A stretch of 23,610 nt of DNA from Comamonas sp. (lineage in GTDB: Bacteria > Pseudomonadota > Gammaproteobacteria > Burkholderiales > Burkholderiaceae_C), in assembly GCA_019236485.1 (NCBI GenBank), contig JAFAIY010000004.1, positions 1 to 23,610 of the forward strand. The letters run 5' to 3'. The notes beneath the pieces were generated by a model. The model searched no databases and was not told the origin of the DNA. It saw nothing but the letters and a program-made list of their open reading frames with translations. The position numbers were made by a program, and so were the translations under genes. Below are positions 1 to 7,713 of the stretch, piece after piece (within the stretch, counting starts at the first letter, position 1; every line of letters begins with the position of its first letter).

Positions 1-1
1 G

Positions 2-529
2 AGCCCGGTGGAGGTGCGCGAGGGCGAAGGCCAAAGTCTCAAATGGGCGCGCTTCGACCCCTATCACGGCTTCAAGCTGCGCTTCGAGATCGACTTTGCC
101 CACCCCGCGGTGGACTCCACGGGGCAGTGCGTGGAGTTCGACATGGGTCTGGACAATTACACGCGCGATATCGCGCGGGCCCGTACCTTCGGCTTCACCA
201 AGGATGTGGAGATGTTGCGCAACAACGGCCTGGCCCTGGGCGGCGGGCTGGACAATGCCATCGTCATGGACGACTACAAGGTCCTCAACAGCGACGGCCT
301 GCGCTATGACGACGAATTCGCCAAGCACAAGATCCTGGATGCGATCGGCGATCTGTATCTGATCGGCAAGCCCATTCTTGGCGCCTACAGCGCCTTCCGT
401 TCGGGCCATGGCCTCAACAACAAGCTGCTGCGGGCCATGCTGGCCCAGCCCGAGAGCTGGGAAGTCGTGACCTTCGAGAGCGAGCGCCAGGCGCCCCAGG
501 GCTATGCTCAGCCCGTGCGGGCCTGGTAA
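2..529 (+). CDS. lpxC: UDP-3-O-acyl-N-acetylglucosamine deacetylase, C-terminal part (5' end outside window)
   Basis: LpxC removes the acetyl group from UDP-3-O-acyl-GlcNAc, the committed zinc-dependent step of lipid A synthesis in the cytoplasm. The reading frame is open from base 2, so the start lies left of the window and about 175 C-terminal residues are visible. They include the family segments [26 protein letters not shown] and [10 protein letters not shown], which carries the zinc-ligand His and Asp (H238 and D242 in E. coli). The SGHGLNN segment carries the catalytic His (H265 in E. coli). The protein ends in the usual place after a short variable tail. In proteobacteria lpxC commonly closes the mra/fts division cluster, so ftsZ is probably just to the left; this is inference, not seen. 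A small membrane-protein gene follows 12 bp downstream. Identification is secure. Confidence 0.97.
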   Translation, partial: SPVEVREGEGQSLKWARFDPYHGFKLRFEIDFAHPAVDSTGQCVEFDMGLDNYTRDIARARTFGFTKDVEMLRNNGLALGGGLDNAIVMDDYKVLNSDGLRYDDEFAKHKILDAIGDLYLIGKPILGAYSAFRSGHGLNNKLLRAMLAQPESWEVVTFESERQAPQGYAQPVRAW

Positions 530-541
530 GCGGGCGGCGCC

Positions 542-718
542 ATGCTGATCTTCCGCTGGCTGGCCAGTCTGCTGACTCTGGCTTCGGTGCTGTGCTTCGC
601 GTTCTATCTGGGAACGGGCAGGGCGCATTACAAGCGTCTGGGTTTTCTGCTCTTCAAATGGACGGTCATCGCGGCCCTGGCCTTTTTTGCCGTGCTGTTT
701 GCGGGGCGCATTGCCTGA
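542..718 (+). CDS. small two-helix membrane protein, unknown function
   Basis: This 58-residue ORF begins with ATG 12 bp after the lpxC stop, on the same strand. The translation is mostly hydrophobic: a first segment from about residue 3 to 22 (beginning LIFRWLASLL), a short basic loop (GRAHYKRLG), and a second segment from about 32 to 55 rich in Leu, Phe, Ala and Val. This predicts two transmembrane helices with the charged loop between them. The gap to lpxC holds GC-rich sequence with no clear ribosome binding site, so translation may be coupled to lpxC. I do not recognise a named family. Its compactness and position suggest co-transcription with lpxC. An alternative is a chance ORF, but the clean two-helix pattern argues against that. 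Confidence 0.6.
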   Translation: MLIFRWLASLLTLASVLCFAFYLGTGRAHYKRLGFLLFKWTVIAALAFFAVLFAGRIA

Positions 719-751
719 GCAGGCCCAGGCCGCTCAAATGGTTTGCTGCAG

Positions 752-766
752 CTATTGAATCAGTAG
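752..766. repeat. small imperfect inverted repeat, possible relic of a dispersed intergenic repeat
   Basis: The 15-base string CTATTGAATCAGTAG is an imperfect palindrome (one mismatched pair) and is followed by TTGCGCGGGCG. The layout resembles the 'gctattg...caatagctgcttgcgc' elements I associate with intergenic DNA of Comamonadaceae. It lies between the small membrane-protein gene and the RcnB-like gene. Assignment to a repeat family is from memory and uncertain. Confidence 0.3.
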
Positions 767-934
767 TTGCGCGGGCGTTGCGGTTGCGTGTTGCAACGTT
801 GTCGGTTTTGTAAACCGGGGCAAAAGCCGGTAAAGCGACGTTCATCCTGCGTCTCTGCCGGACGGATCGGGGGATGATGTCTACGTGGGCGGCAGCAGGC
901 CGCCATGGCTGAACCGTTTCAGAAAGGAGAAACC

Positions 935-1345
935 ATGTCCCGTCTGACAACCCGTGTTCTTTCCGCCTCTATGGCCGCGTGCCTGGGGCTGAGCGGCCTG
1001 GCCGTGCAGGCCCAGCCGGACCGCGGCCAACAGGAGATGCGCCATGGCGGCCGCTATGACGACCGCGGCGACCGTTATGGGGATCGCCGTGATGAACATC
1101 GCGATGAGCGCCGCTTTGACCGCGATGACCAGGGCCGCGGCGCAGGTCCCGAGCATGACTGGCGGCGCGGCTACCGCGTGCCGCCCGAGTACCGCTCGCA
1201 TCACTATGTGGTCGATGACTGGCGTGCCCACCATCTGTCGGCCCCGCCGCGCGGCTACCACTGGATACAGAATGGCGGCGACTATCTGCTGGTCGGCATT
1301 GCCACCGGCGTGATCCTCACCATAGTCCTGGACAACGGCTACTGA
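935..1345 (+). CDS. exported RcnB-family protein
   Basis: The chosen start at 935 gives 136 residues and has a strong ribosome binding site (AAAGGAG, 923-929). A longer in-frame start at 905 would place charged residues before the signal peptide. The N-terminus (MSRLTTRVLSASMAACLG...) is a signal peptide with likely cleavage after AVQA, near residue 26. A low-complexity stretch rich in Asp, Arg, Gly and His follows (about residues 32-75). The conserved core has the pattern WRRGYRVPPEYR, then YVVDDWRAHHLSAPPRGYHW, then a glycine-rich hydrophobic strand ending GVILTIVLDN. This core matches the RcnB family, whose E. coli member is a periplasmic protein affecting Ni/Co homeostasis; most homologues are uncharacterised. 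No metal transporter is nearby, so the metal role is not supported by context. A terminator follows directly. Confidence 0.8.
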   Translation: MSRLTTRVLSASMAACLGLSGLAVQAQPDRGQQEMRHGGRYDDRGDRYGDRRDEHRDERRFDRDDQGRGAGPEHDWRRGYRVPPEYRSHHYVVDDWRAHHLSAPPRGYHWIQNGGDYLLVGIATGVILTIVLDNGY

Positions 1346-1362
1346 AGCCCGTGTTCTCAAGC

Positions 1363-1392
1363 AAAAACCGCGGCCTGCTGCCGCGGTTTTTT
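1363..1392 (+). terminator. intrinsic terminator after the RcnB-like gene
   Basis: AAACCGCGGC and GCCGCGGTTT form a perfect stem around a CTGCT loop, flanked by an A run on the left and a T run on the right. It can therefore act in both directions, ending the rightward RcnB-like gene and the leftward ruvC. Confidence 0.85.
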
Positions 1393-1443
1393 CATGGGCG
1401 CCAGGCCTTATAGCCTGCCCCTGATCCGGGGGGGGGCAGGGCG

Positions 1444-1992
1444 TCAATAGACTCTGCCGCCGCGGTACATCGCATGCTGGCGGCGGCGCAGGTCCGTGAC
1501 CTCGGCCATCTTGCCCATGGCCGCCGCTGCATGGGCATGGGTGATGGCCAGGCCCAGGGCGTCGGCGGCATCGGTGCCGGGCAGGCCGGGCAGCTGCAGC
1601 AGGCGCTTGACCATTTCCTGAATCTGGCTCTTGGCCGCGCGGCCATGGCCGACCACGGCTTTCTTCATCTGCAGCGCCGTGTACTCGGCCACCGGCAGAT
1701 TGGCGTTGACGAGGGCCGTGAGCGCCGCGCCGCGCGCCTGGCCCAGCAGCAGCGTGGACTGGGGGTTGACGTTGACGAAGACGATTTCCACGGCCGACAT
1801 ATCGGGCTGGTAGCGCGAAGCCACCTCGGAGATGCCGTCGAACAGCATCTTGAGGCGGCCGGGCAGGTCGCCCAGTTCCATCTTGGTGGTGCGGATGGTG
1901 CCGCTGGCCACATAGGACAGGCGTTGGCCGTCCATGTCTATGACGCCAAAGCCCGTGGTCTGCAGGCCCGGGTCGATTCCTAGAATGCGCAT
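1444..1992 (-). CDS. ruvC: crossover junction endodeoxyribonuclease RuvC
   Basis: RuvC cuts Holliday junctions symmetrically, acting with RuvAB in recombination. The 182-residue protein starts [16 protein letters not shown] and has the four acidic catalytic residues at D7, E69, D141 and D144, matching D7, E66, D138 and D141 of E. coli. The [13 protein letters not shown] segment is typical of the family. Length is slightly above the 173 of E. coli. ruvA and ruvB are not in the window. The start at 1992 has no Shine-Dalgarno sequence; instead GATAAT (2006 to 2001 on this strand) ends 8 nt before the ATG, suggesting a leaderless message. It lies 81 bp downstream of mtgA on the same strand and is followed by a bidirectional terminator. 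Confidence 0.97.
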   Translation of the reverse strand: MRILGIDPGLQTTGFGVIDMDGQRLSYVASGTIRTTKMELGDLPGRLKMLFDGISEVASRYQPDMSAVEIVFVNVNPQSTLLLGQARGAALTALVNANLPVAEYTALQMKKAVVGHGRAAKSQIQEMVKRLLQLPGLPGTDAADALGLAITHAHAAAAMGKMAEVTDLRRRQHAMYRGGRVY

Positions 1993-2000
1993 GGCTGTGG

Positions 2001-2006
2001 ATTATC
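2001..2006 (-). promoter_or_regulatory. candidate -10 element for leaderless ruvC mRNA
   Basis: On the minus strand GATAAT ends 8 nt before the ruvC ATG, and no ribosome binding site lies between. There is no good TTGACA-like -35 at 16-18 bp spacing. The call rests on the hexamer and its spacing. Confidence 0.45.
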
Positions 2007-2073
2007 CACGTACAAAACCATCTCACTTCATGCGCGTGGCAGCCAGGGCCCATGCCGGCCGCGCTGCAGCGCC

Positions 2074-2790
2074 TCAGGGCGGAGTAATCATCGGTATATA
2101 GCGCATGATGGTGCGGGTGCGCAGCACCAGATAGCGCGACTGGGGCGTTTTCTCGAAGCGCTTGGGCGCCGGCAGCATGGCGGCCAGACGCGCGGCATCG
2201 CTGGCGCTGAGCTGGGCCGCGCTCTTGCGGAAGTAGTGCTGGGCCGCGGCCTCGGCGCCGAAGATGCCCTGGCCCCATTCCACGCTGTTGAGATAGATCT
2301 CCAGAATGCGCTGCTTGCTCAGCAGCAGCTCCAGCAGCTGGGCCAGCACCAGCTCCTGGCCCTTGCGCAGAAAGTTGCGCTCGCCCGAGAGCAGCAGGTT
2401 CTTGGCCAGCTGCTGGGTGATGGTGGAGCCGCCGTAGACCTTGGCCGGCCTGCCGTTGTCGGCCTTCTCGGCTTTTTCCTCGGCCCTGGCGTTGCGCTGG
2501 TAGGCCTTGCGGATTGCATCCCACTGCACGCCATGGTGCTCCATAAAGCCCGCATCCTCGGAGGCGATCACTGCGCGCTTGAGGTTGGCGGAGATCTGCC
2601 CATAGTCCACCCATTGCTGGCGCCAGCGCAGGCCGTCTTCGCTGTGCGCCAGCTGCCAGGCCTCGGAGCGTTGATAGGTGGTCGATTGCGGGTCCGCCAA
2701 GACCATGACTGCGATACGTGCTACAAAAAACACTTGCAGCAGCAAGGCCGAGCAGAGCATCAGCAGCAGCAGTCGGGCCAGGGCTTTCAT
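2074..2790 (-). CDS. mtgA: monofunctional peptidoglycan glycosyltransferase MtgA
   Basis: MtgA polymerises lipid II into glycan strands at the inner membrane. The 238-residue protein (E. coli 242) has an N-terminal membrane anchor (about residues 6-31, rich in Leu, Phe and Val). A GT51 domain follows: ASEDAGFMEHHGVQW contains the catalytic Glu (E78), followed by GGSTITQQLAKNL (about 120-132) and the LLELLLSKQRILEIYLN helix. All GT51 signature segments are present and there is no transpeptidase domain. I chose the ATG at 2790 because it directly precedes the membrane anchor and lies 14 bp after the aroE stop. Longer in-frame starts inside aroE add Arg/Ala-rich sequence foreign to the family. 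The ribosome binding site is weak, so coupling with aroE is likely. Confidence 0.95.
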   Translation of the reverse strand: MKALARLLLLMLCSALLLQVFFVARIAVMVLADPQSTTYQRSEAWQLAHSEDGLRWRQQWVDYGQISANLKRAVIASEDAGFMEHHGVQWDAIRKAYQRNARAEEKAEKADNGRPAKVYGGSTITQQLAKNLLLSGERNFLRKGQELVLAQLLELLLSKQRILEIYLNSVEWGQGIFGAEAAAQHYFRKSAAQLSASDAARLAAMLPAPKRFEKTPQSRYLVLRTRTIMRYIPMITPP

Positions 2791-2804
2791 GGTCGACGCG
2801 GGCC

Positions 2805-3671
2805 TCAGTGCGCGGCTTCGGACTGCAGCAGCGCGCGCAGCTCGGCCAGCACCTGGGCCGAGGGCGGGCGCACGCCGCGCCACAGCGCAAAGGATTCGGC
2901 CGCCTGTTCGACCAGCATGCCAAGGCCGTCGCGCGCCTGGGCGCCGTGGCTGCGGGCCCAGTCGAGAAAAGGCTGCGCGGCCGGGCCATACATCATGTCG
3001 TAGGCCAGGCTGCCGGGGCGCAACACCGATGCGGGGGCCGGCACCTCGGCACCCGCCAGGCTGCTGGCCGTGGCATTGATGACGATATCGAAATTCTGAG
3101 TGCTATCGGTCTCAAGCGCTTGCTGTTCCAGTGTCAGCAGCTCTGTTTTGTGTAGCGAAGCAAGCTCGGCGTGTTGCGCCACCAGCGCCTGGGCCCTGGC
3201 ATGCGTGCGGTTGACCACGACGATGCGGCGCGGCCGCTGCTCGATCAGCGAGCCCAGGGCTCCGGCCGCGGCGCCGCCTGCGCCCAGCAGCAGCAGATCG
3301 GCTCCCGCGATCCGCACGCCCGCATTGCGGCCGATGTCGGCGACCAGGCCCAGGCCGTCGGTGTTGTCCGCATATATGCCCTGGGCATCGAAGACCAGGG
3401 TGTTGGCGGCACCGGCCAGGCGCACGCGCTCGCTGGCGCTGGTGGCCAGCTCGGCGGCCTGCAGCTTGAAGGGCACGGTCACGTTGCAGCCTCTGCCGCC
3501 GGTGGCGGCAAACTCGCGCACAAAAGCGCCAAAGCCGTCCAGCGGCACCAGAGCGCGCTCATAGCTCAGCCGCTGGCCCGTGAGCTCGGCGAAGCGGGCA
3601 TGGATCCAGGGGGAGCGGCTATGGGCCACGGGGTTGCCCATGACGCAGTAGGCATCAAGCGTATTTGTCAT
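2805..3671 (-). CDS. aroE: shikimate dehydrogenase
   Basis: AroE reduces 3-dehydroshikimate to shikimate with NADPH, the fourth step of aromatic amino acid synthesis. The 288-residue protein has the shikimate-binding SRS (18-20), NVTVPFK with catalytic K69, and NTDG with D105. It also has the Rossmann loop GAGGAAAG (130-137), NRTHAR, INATASS, and a C-terminal DGLGMLVEQAAESFALW segment. Start choice: the ATG at 3671 precedes the family N-terminus MTNTLDAYCVMGNPVAHSRSP. Further upstream in-frame sequence is intergenic. No clear ribosome binding site is visible. Residues 174-194 form a segment several residues longer than the same region of E. coli AroE and resemble translated repeat DNA. mtgA follows after 14 bp. 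Confidence 0.97.
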   Translation of the reverse strand: MTNTLDAYCVMGNPVAHSRSPWIHARFAELTGQRLSYERALVPLDGFGAFVREFAATGGRGCNVTVPFKLQAAELATSASERVRLAGAANTLVFDAQGIYADNTDGLGLVADIGRNAGVRIAGADLLLLGAGGAAAGALGSLIEQRPRRIVVVNRTHARAQALVAQHAELASLHKTELLTLEQQALETDSTQNFDIVINATASSLAGAEVPAPASVLRPGSLAYDMMYGPAAQPFLDWARSHGAQARDGLGMLVEQAAESFALWRGVRPPSAQVLAELRALLQSEAAH

Positions 3672-3737
3672 AAAAGGCTGAAAGAAATCGCTAAACAGAG
3701 TTGAGTACGCGTTGGGGCAGTGGCCTGCGAAACCGGC

Positions 3738-3854
3738 GCAGCCTAAGCCAAGGCAGCCGCGCAAGGGCCGTCCCGCCGCGCTGGCTGCGTTCCCCGCCCG
3801 CAAGCGAAGCGATGCGAGAGCGGGGGAAGACGCCGAAGGCGGCACAGGGGGTCA
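3738..3854 (-). repeat. GC-rich dispersed intergenic element, copy 1, starting at a stop codon
   Basis: Read on the minus strand, the element begins at the TGA of the TonB-like gene (TGACCCCCTGTGCCGCC), runs through complementary blocks (GGCGTCTTCCCCC and related inverted segments) and ends near GGGCCCTTGCG. A related sequence, also starting at a stop codon, lies at 13341-13440. Shared landmarks in order are the C run after the stop, TGTGCCGC, a TTCCCCC block, and a final block near GGCCCTT. It fits a repeat I associate with gene 3' ends in Comamonadaceae genomes, but family membership is from memory. Confidence 0.55.
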
Positions 3855-4712
3855 CCTTATGTCTGTTTCCAGCGTCTGCTCGCGCGTGAACTTGAAGCGC
3901 GAAACCACGGCGATCTGGTCGGCCTTGGCGCGCATGGCGGGGCCGAAGTGGCCGTAAGGTCCGGCCGCGCGCGCAATGGCTTCGGCGCGCGTGTCCAGCA
4001 TGCGGTTGCCCGAGCCCTGCACCACCTCGGTGGAGAGCACGCGGCCGTCGTGGTTCACGGTGAGGATCATGACCAGCTCGCCATAGAGCTTCTTGCCCTT
4101 GTTCTCAGGGAAGTTCTCCGTACCCTTGTCCTCCACCTTGCGGCGCAGCGCATCGTAGTAGACCGCATACACGGCCTCCTTGGTGGCGGGGCTGATATAG
4201 CGCTTCTTGGGTCTGGCGTTTTCCTCGTTGATGCGCTTTTCGATCTCGGCCAGCATCTTGATGAGCTGGCGGCGCTTCTGCTCCTGCGCCTCCTGTTCCT
4301 TGGCGTCGGCGCTCAGGCGCGGGTCCAGCGGCGGCAGGGACGCGACCTGCTCGCGCAGCTGGGTCAGCAGCTGGTTCTGCTGCTGCTGCATGGCGTCGAT
4401 CTGGCGCTGCTTTTCCTCGAAGTCGTCGCCTACGGCCGTCAGGGCCGAGTAGGGCATGGGGCTGGTGGCCCGGCCCTGGTCGGCGTCGCCGCCGCCGGCG
4501 AGCGCTGTCTGGGCAATGGCCTGGGCCTTGTCCGGCGTCTCGTTGGCACGCGCGTTGACCAGGATCACCTCCAGCGGCGTGTCCTGAAACACGCGCTCGA
4601 AGCGCTCCGGGTCCACGAACTTGATGGACAGGGTCACGACATGCACGGCAATGGACACGCCCAGCGCAATCTGCAGCGTGCTCAGTCTTTGAAGCGAGGT
4701 AGGCAGTTTCAC
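3852..4712 (-). CDS. TonB-like energy-transducer family protein
   Basis: The 286-residue protein has an N-terminal basic stretch and one transmembrane helix (about residues 12-31, LQIALGVSIAVHVVTL). A long periplasmic section follows, with a glutamine-rich coiled-coil region (about 95-165). The C-terminal TonB/TolA-like domain begins near YISPATKEAVYAVYYDALRRKVE and includes GELVMILTVNHDGRVLSTEVVQGSGN. The proline-rich spacer of classical TonB is absent, and exbB/exbD are not adjacent, so a role in iron uptake cannot be claimed. The start is GTG at 4712; no ATG fits before the helix. It lies 31 bp after the ribonuclease gene on the same strand, so the two are probably co-transcribed. Its TGA stop overlaps the beginning of a dispersed element. 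Confidence 0.85.
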   Translation of the reverse strand: MKLPTSLQRLSTLQIALGVSIAVHVVTLSIKFVDPERFERVFQDTPLEVILVNARANETPDKAQAIAQTALAGGGDADQGRATSPMPYSALTAVGDDFEEKQRQIDAMQQQQNQLLTQLREQVASLPPLDPRLSADAKEQEAQEQKRRQLIKMLAEIEKRINEENARPKKRYISPATKEAVYAVYYDALRRKVEDKGTENFPENKGKKLYGELVMILTVNHDGRVLSTEVVQGSGNRMLDTRAEAIARAAGPYGHFGPAMRAKADQIAVVSRFKFTREQTLETDIR

Positions 4713-4743
4713 GGCAGCGCCCGGAACGGATGTATGGGAGGCA

Positions 4744-6807
4744 TCAGGACGACTGGTTGTCGGCGGCCGGAGTATCGGCGTCGTTCATGTCCACCGCGAT
4801 GGAGATGGGGCCGGCCACGGCCTCCTCCTCGTCCTCGCCACCGTCCTCGGCGGCCTGGACGTCGCCGTCCAGGCGCTCGATCAGCGTGCCCGAGATGTCC
4901 AGCGAGATTTCGTCGATCTCGCCGAGCTTGACGCGCACATGGGCGCCACGCGGCAGGTTCTGCGCGCCCAGCACGGGCAGCACCAGGGGCAGATTGTCGG
5001 CGCGCACCAGGAAGGAGCCGTTGGGGCCTTCCTTGAACACGCTGGCCGTCAGCTCGGTGATGCCGTTCTGCTCCAGATACTTGAGCGTCCAGAAGCGTTC
5101 CATGCCGGCCTGATAGCCGTTGTAGGCGCTGTAGGCACCGTCAAAGCTGCTGATGATGCCGAACAGCTCCGCATCCTTGGGCTTGAACGGGGCGGCCAGG
5201 GCGGCGGTCTTGCCATGGCGGGCGCAGGCAATGATCTGCCACTGGTTGACCAGGTCCACATAGCGGCGCAGCGGCGAGGTGGCCCAGGAATAGGCTTTCA
5301 CGCCGATGCCCGCATGGGGCAGGGCCTTGGTGCTCATGCGCACCTTGACGCCGGGCGCCAGGCTGGCCTGGCTGCGGTAGATGCCGGGCACGCCATGTTC
5401 GGCCAGCATCAGGCCCCAGGTGCTGTTGGCCACGATAGCGGCCTCGGCCACAATCAGGTCCAGCGGCGCGCCGCGCTTGCGCACGGTGATCTGCACCTGC
5501 TCGCTGCCCTGGGGTTCGGCACCATCGTTGCCGACCAGACGGAAGTTGTAGTCGGGGCGGTTGAAGTTCTCGGGCTTGCCGCGCACCACTTCGCGGTTGG
5601 CCTTGAGGAACTTGGACCAGCGCTGCAGGAATGTGAGCTCCTGGCGCTTGCCCAGCAAGGATTCGGGCGTGTTTTCGACCTCAATGGACGGGTCGGCCAG
5701 CCATTCCTCGGTCACGATATGGTCGAGCTTGTCGTAGCGGAAGTTGACTTCCACGGGCACGCGCTCGAGACGGGTTTCGCTGGAAATCGTCTCCAGCGTC
5801 TCCTCGTTGATCTGCACGTACAGCGACACGGCGGGGTTGGAGCGGCCCTCGTCCAGCGTGTAGATATGCACTACCTCGTCGGGCAGCATGGTGATCTTGT
5901 AGCCCGGCATATAGACCGTGGACAGGCGGGCGCGGCCCAGCTTGTCGAGCTCGCCGCCGGGCGTGATGGCCAGACCGGGAGCGGCAATGTGTATGCCCAC
6001 GGTCACCGTACCTGTGCCCAGGCCCCGCACGGACAGCGCATCGTCGATTTCGGTGGTTGCCGAATCGTCGATGGAGAAGGCCTGGACCTCGGCCACGGGC
6101 AGATCGGCCGGCGGCTGGGGCGCCTGCAGGCTGGGGAAGCCCGTGCCCTTGGGGAAGTTGTCGAACAGAAAGCGCTTCCAGTGGAACTGGTAGGACGAGT
6201 CTATGGCGCCCGCGCGGTGCAGCAACTCCAGCGGGGCCAGCTTGGTGGCGCGGCTGGCCTCGACCACGGCCTTGTACTCGGGCGCGTTCTTGTCGGGCTT
6301 GAACAGAATCTTGTAGAGCTGTTCGCGGATGGACTGGGGGCATTCGCCGCGGCCCAGCTCCTCGGCCCAGGCCTCGATCTGGGCCTGGATCAGCTTTTTC
6401 TTTTCGATGGCGGCCAGGGCCTGCTGCAGGATTTCGGCCGGTGCCTTCTTGAAGCGGCCCTTGCCCGCACGGCGGAAGTAATGCGGTGCGTCATAGAGCC
6501 GGAACAGCGCGCCGGCCTGCTGGGCCAGCGTGGCGGACTCGGAGAAATAGTCGCGCGCCAGGTCGGCGAAACCGAATTCCTCGTCGGGCGCGAATTCCCA
6601 GGCCAGATCCAGATCGATCTCGGCGGCCTGGGCCTGGCCCTGGGCCATCAGCTCGGCGGGAGCCGGCTTCTCGAACTTGAGCAGGAGATTGGCGGCCTTG
6701 ACCTTGACCCGTTTACCCGAGTCCAGTTCGACCTGGGCCGAGGACTCGGCTTCGGAGAGGATGCGCCCGGCCAGAAATTTGCCGGCTTCTTCAAACAGTG
6801 CGTGCAT
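4744..6807 (-). CDS. RNase II/RNase R-family exoribonuclease (RNB domain)
   Basis: This family degrades RNA processively 3' to 5' in the cytoplasm. The 687-residue protein has a diverged N-terminal region, then an RNB domain starting near residue 240. The catalytic motif SIDDSATTEIDDALS has D247, D255 and D256 in place, but the residue matching E. coli RNase II D207 is Glu (E253). The domain continues with TVYMPGYKITMLPDEVV and the conserved YSWATSPLRRYVDLVNQ helix. A short S1-like part (ASVFKEGPNGSFLVRADNLPLVLPV) and an acidic tail (EDGGEDEEEAVAG) follow. E. coli RNase II has 644 residues and RNase R over 800, so this is nearer RNase II, but I give no symbol because rnb versus rnr is not settled. 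The ATG at 6807 precedes the conserved MHALFEEAGKFLAG. No ribosome binding site is seen. Confidence 0.9.
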   Translation of the reverse strand: MHALFEEAGKFLAGRILSEAESSAQVELDSGKRVKVKAANLLLKFEKPAPAELMAQGQAQAAEIDLDLAWEFAPDEEFGFADLARDYFSESATLAQQAGALFRLYDAPHYFRRAGKGRFKKAPAEILQQALAAIEKKKLIQAQIEAWAEELGRGECPQSIREQLYKILFKPDKNAPEYKAVVEASRATKLAPLELLHRAGAIDSSYQFHWKRFLFDNFPKGTGFPSLQAPQPPADLPVAEVQAFSIDDSATTEIDDALSVRGLGTGTVTVGIHIAAPGLAITPGGELDKLGRARLSTVYMPGYKITMLPDEVVHIYTLDEGRSNPAVSLYVQINEETLETISSETRLERVPVEVNFRYDKLDHIVTEEWLADPSIEVENTPESLLGKRQELTFLQRWSKFLKANREVVRGKPENFNRPDYNFRLVGNDGAEPQGSEQVQITVRKRGAPLDLIVAEAAIVANSTWGLMLAEHGVPGIYRSQASLAPGVKVRMSTKALPHAGIGVKAYSWATSPLRRYVDLVNQWQIIACARHGKTAALAAPFKPKDAELFGIISSFDGAYSAYNGYQAGMERFWTLKYLEQNGITELTASVFKEGPNGSFLVRADNLPLVLPVLGAQNLPRGAHVRVKLGEIDEISLDISGTLIERLDGDVQAAEDGGEDEEEAVAGPISIAVDMNDADTPAADNQSS

Positions 6808-6815
6808 AACCGCGC

Positions 6816-6821
6816 ATTTTC
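6816..6821 (-). promoter_or_regulatory. weak candidate -10 element before the ribonuclease gene
   Basis: GAAAAT on the minus strand ends 8 nt before the ATG at 6807, with no Shine-Dalgarno sequence between. It matches TATAAT at only four positions, so this is the weakest of the leaderless candidates in the window. Confidence 0.25.
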
Positions 6822-6963
6822 CCACGAGCCGGCAAAAAGCACGCGAAAGCGTTGAGCTTAGGGCCCTGGATCGGCCAATTAATGGCCCGTTTCTTGATAG
6901 CGAACACATGGCGCGCGAAGCGCCGGGGCGGGAGCCGGGAGTCCGTTCCGGCCGGGCGCGGTT

Positions 6964-7548
6964 TCAGGCCAGGGCCAGAAATTCGTCGACGCGATCCAGG
7001 TATTCCTCGAAGTTGGACAGCGCGTGGTCGCCGCCCTCCTGCACCAGCTGCAGCGCATGGGGGTAGCGCTCGCTCATCTCGTTCCAGTCCAGCACCTCGT
7101 CGCCCTGGGCGATCAGCACCATTTCGGGCGCTGCCGGGGTCATGGCCCGGGTGTCGAGCTGGCGCAGCTCTTCTATGTATTCGGGGCGAAAGAAGAAATG
7201 CTCCTCGGGGTCGTGCCAGCTGCTCTGCTCGCCTATGTACTTCTCCAGGTCGCGGGCCGGGTTCACGGCGGGGTTGATCATCACGCTCTTGCAGCGCGCA
7301 AGCTGGGCCACCCAGCTTGCGTAATAGCCGCCCAGCGAGGAGCCGACCACGGCCATGGTCTGGCGCGGCCAATTGGCAATGCCTTCGGCAATCAGGGCCG
7401 CAGCCTCGCGCGGGGAGGGCGGCAGCTGCGGGCACCACCAGCGCACGCGGGAATGCCGGGACCCCACATAGTCGGCCAGGATGCGGGCCTTGTTGGACTG
7501 CGGGGAGGAGCGAAAGCCGTGCAGATATAGCAGATGGGTGGTGGTCAT
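6964..7548 (-). CDS. YqiA/YcfP-family alpha/beta-hydrolase (probable esterase)
   Basis: The 194-residue protein starts MTTTHLLYLHGFRSSPQS, the characteristic LHGF oxyanion-hole segment of this small esterase family. It has the nucleophile elbow GSSLGGYYA with S71, an acidic residue in AQGDEVLDW (D150) and a histidine in GGDHALSNF (H175), completing a catalytic triad in the expected order. Length matches E. coli YqiA (about 193). E. coli YqiA hydrolyses short acyl esters; the natural substrate is unknown. A good ribosome binding site (AGAGGAG) precedes the ATG. The gene is divergent from rodA and sits upstream of the ribonuclease gene on the same strand, about 150 bp away, so co-transcription is possible but not shown. 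Confidence 0.88.
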   Translation of the reverse strand: MTTTHLLYLHGFRSSPQSNKARILADYVGSRHSRVRWWCPQLPPSPREAAALIAEGIANWPRQTMAVVGSSLGGYYASWVAQLARCKSVMINPAVNPARDLEKYIGEQSSWHDPEEHFFFRPEYIEELRQLDTRAMTPAAPEMVLIAQGDEVLDWNEMSERYPHALQLVQEGGDHALSNFEEYLDRVDEFLALA

Positions 7549-7713
7549 GACGGCAATCTCCTCTAGTCAGGCGATGAATACTTTGCGTCCATTGTGGCCT
7601 GTCCGCCCCGGTCCTGGCAGGGGGGAAGGCCTATGGCAGCGCAGCTGCGAGGCGAACCTGCCGCAGCGCCGGCCGCGCTCAACCCTGCAAAGCGCACGGC
7701 GACCGGCCCGCAC

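Noticed and set aside
592..813. 73-codon plus-strand frame overlapping the small membrane-protein gene
   Set aside because: A different frame from the two-helix ORF, no hydrophobic pattern and no ribosome binding site; it runs into intergenic repeat-like DNA.
803..817. Hairpin CGGTTT/AAACCG as a terminator after the lpxC group
   Set aside because: Only six pairs with a 3-nt loop and no following T run.
881..2989. 702-codon minus-strand frame over ruvC and mtgA
   Set aside because: It runs out of frame through ruvC and mtgA, which are certain. The translation is Arg/Pro/Gly-rich with no domain.
4939..6855. Long plus-strand frame (638 codons) opposite the ribonuclease gene
   Set aside because: A shadow of the RNase II-family gene; low-complexity Leu/Gly/Ala/His composition and no motif.
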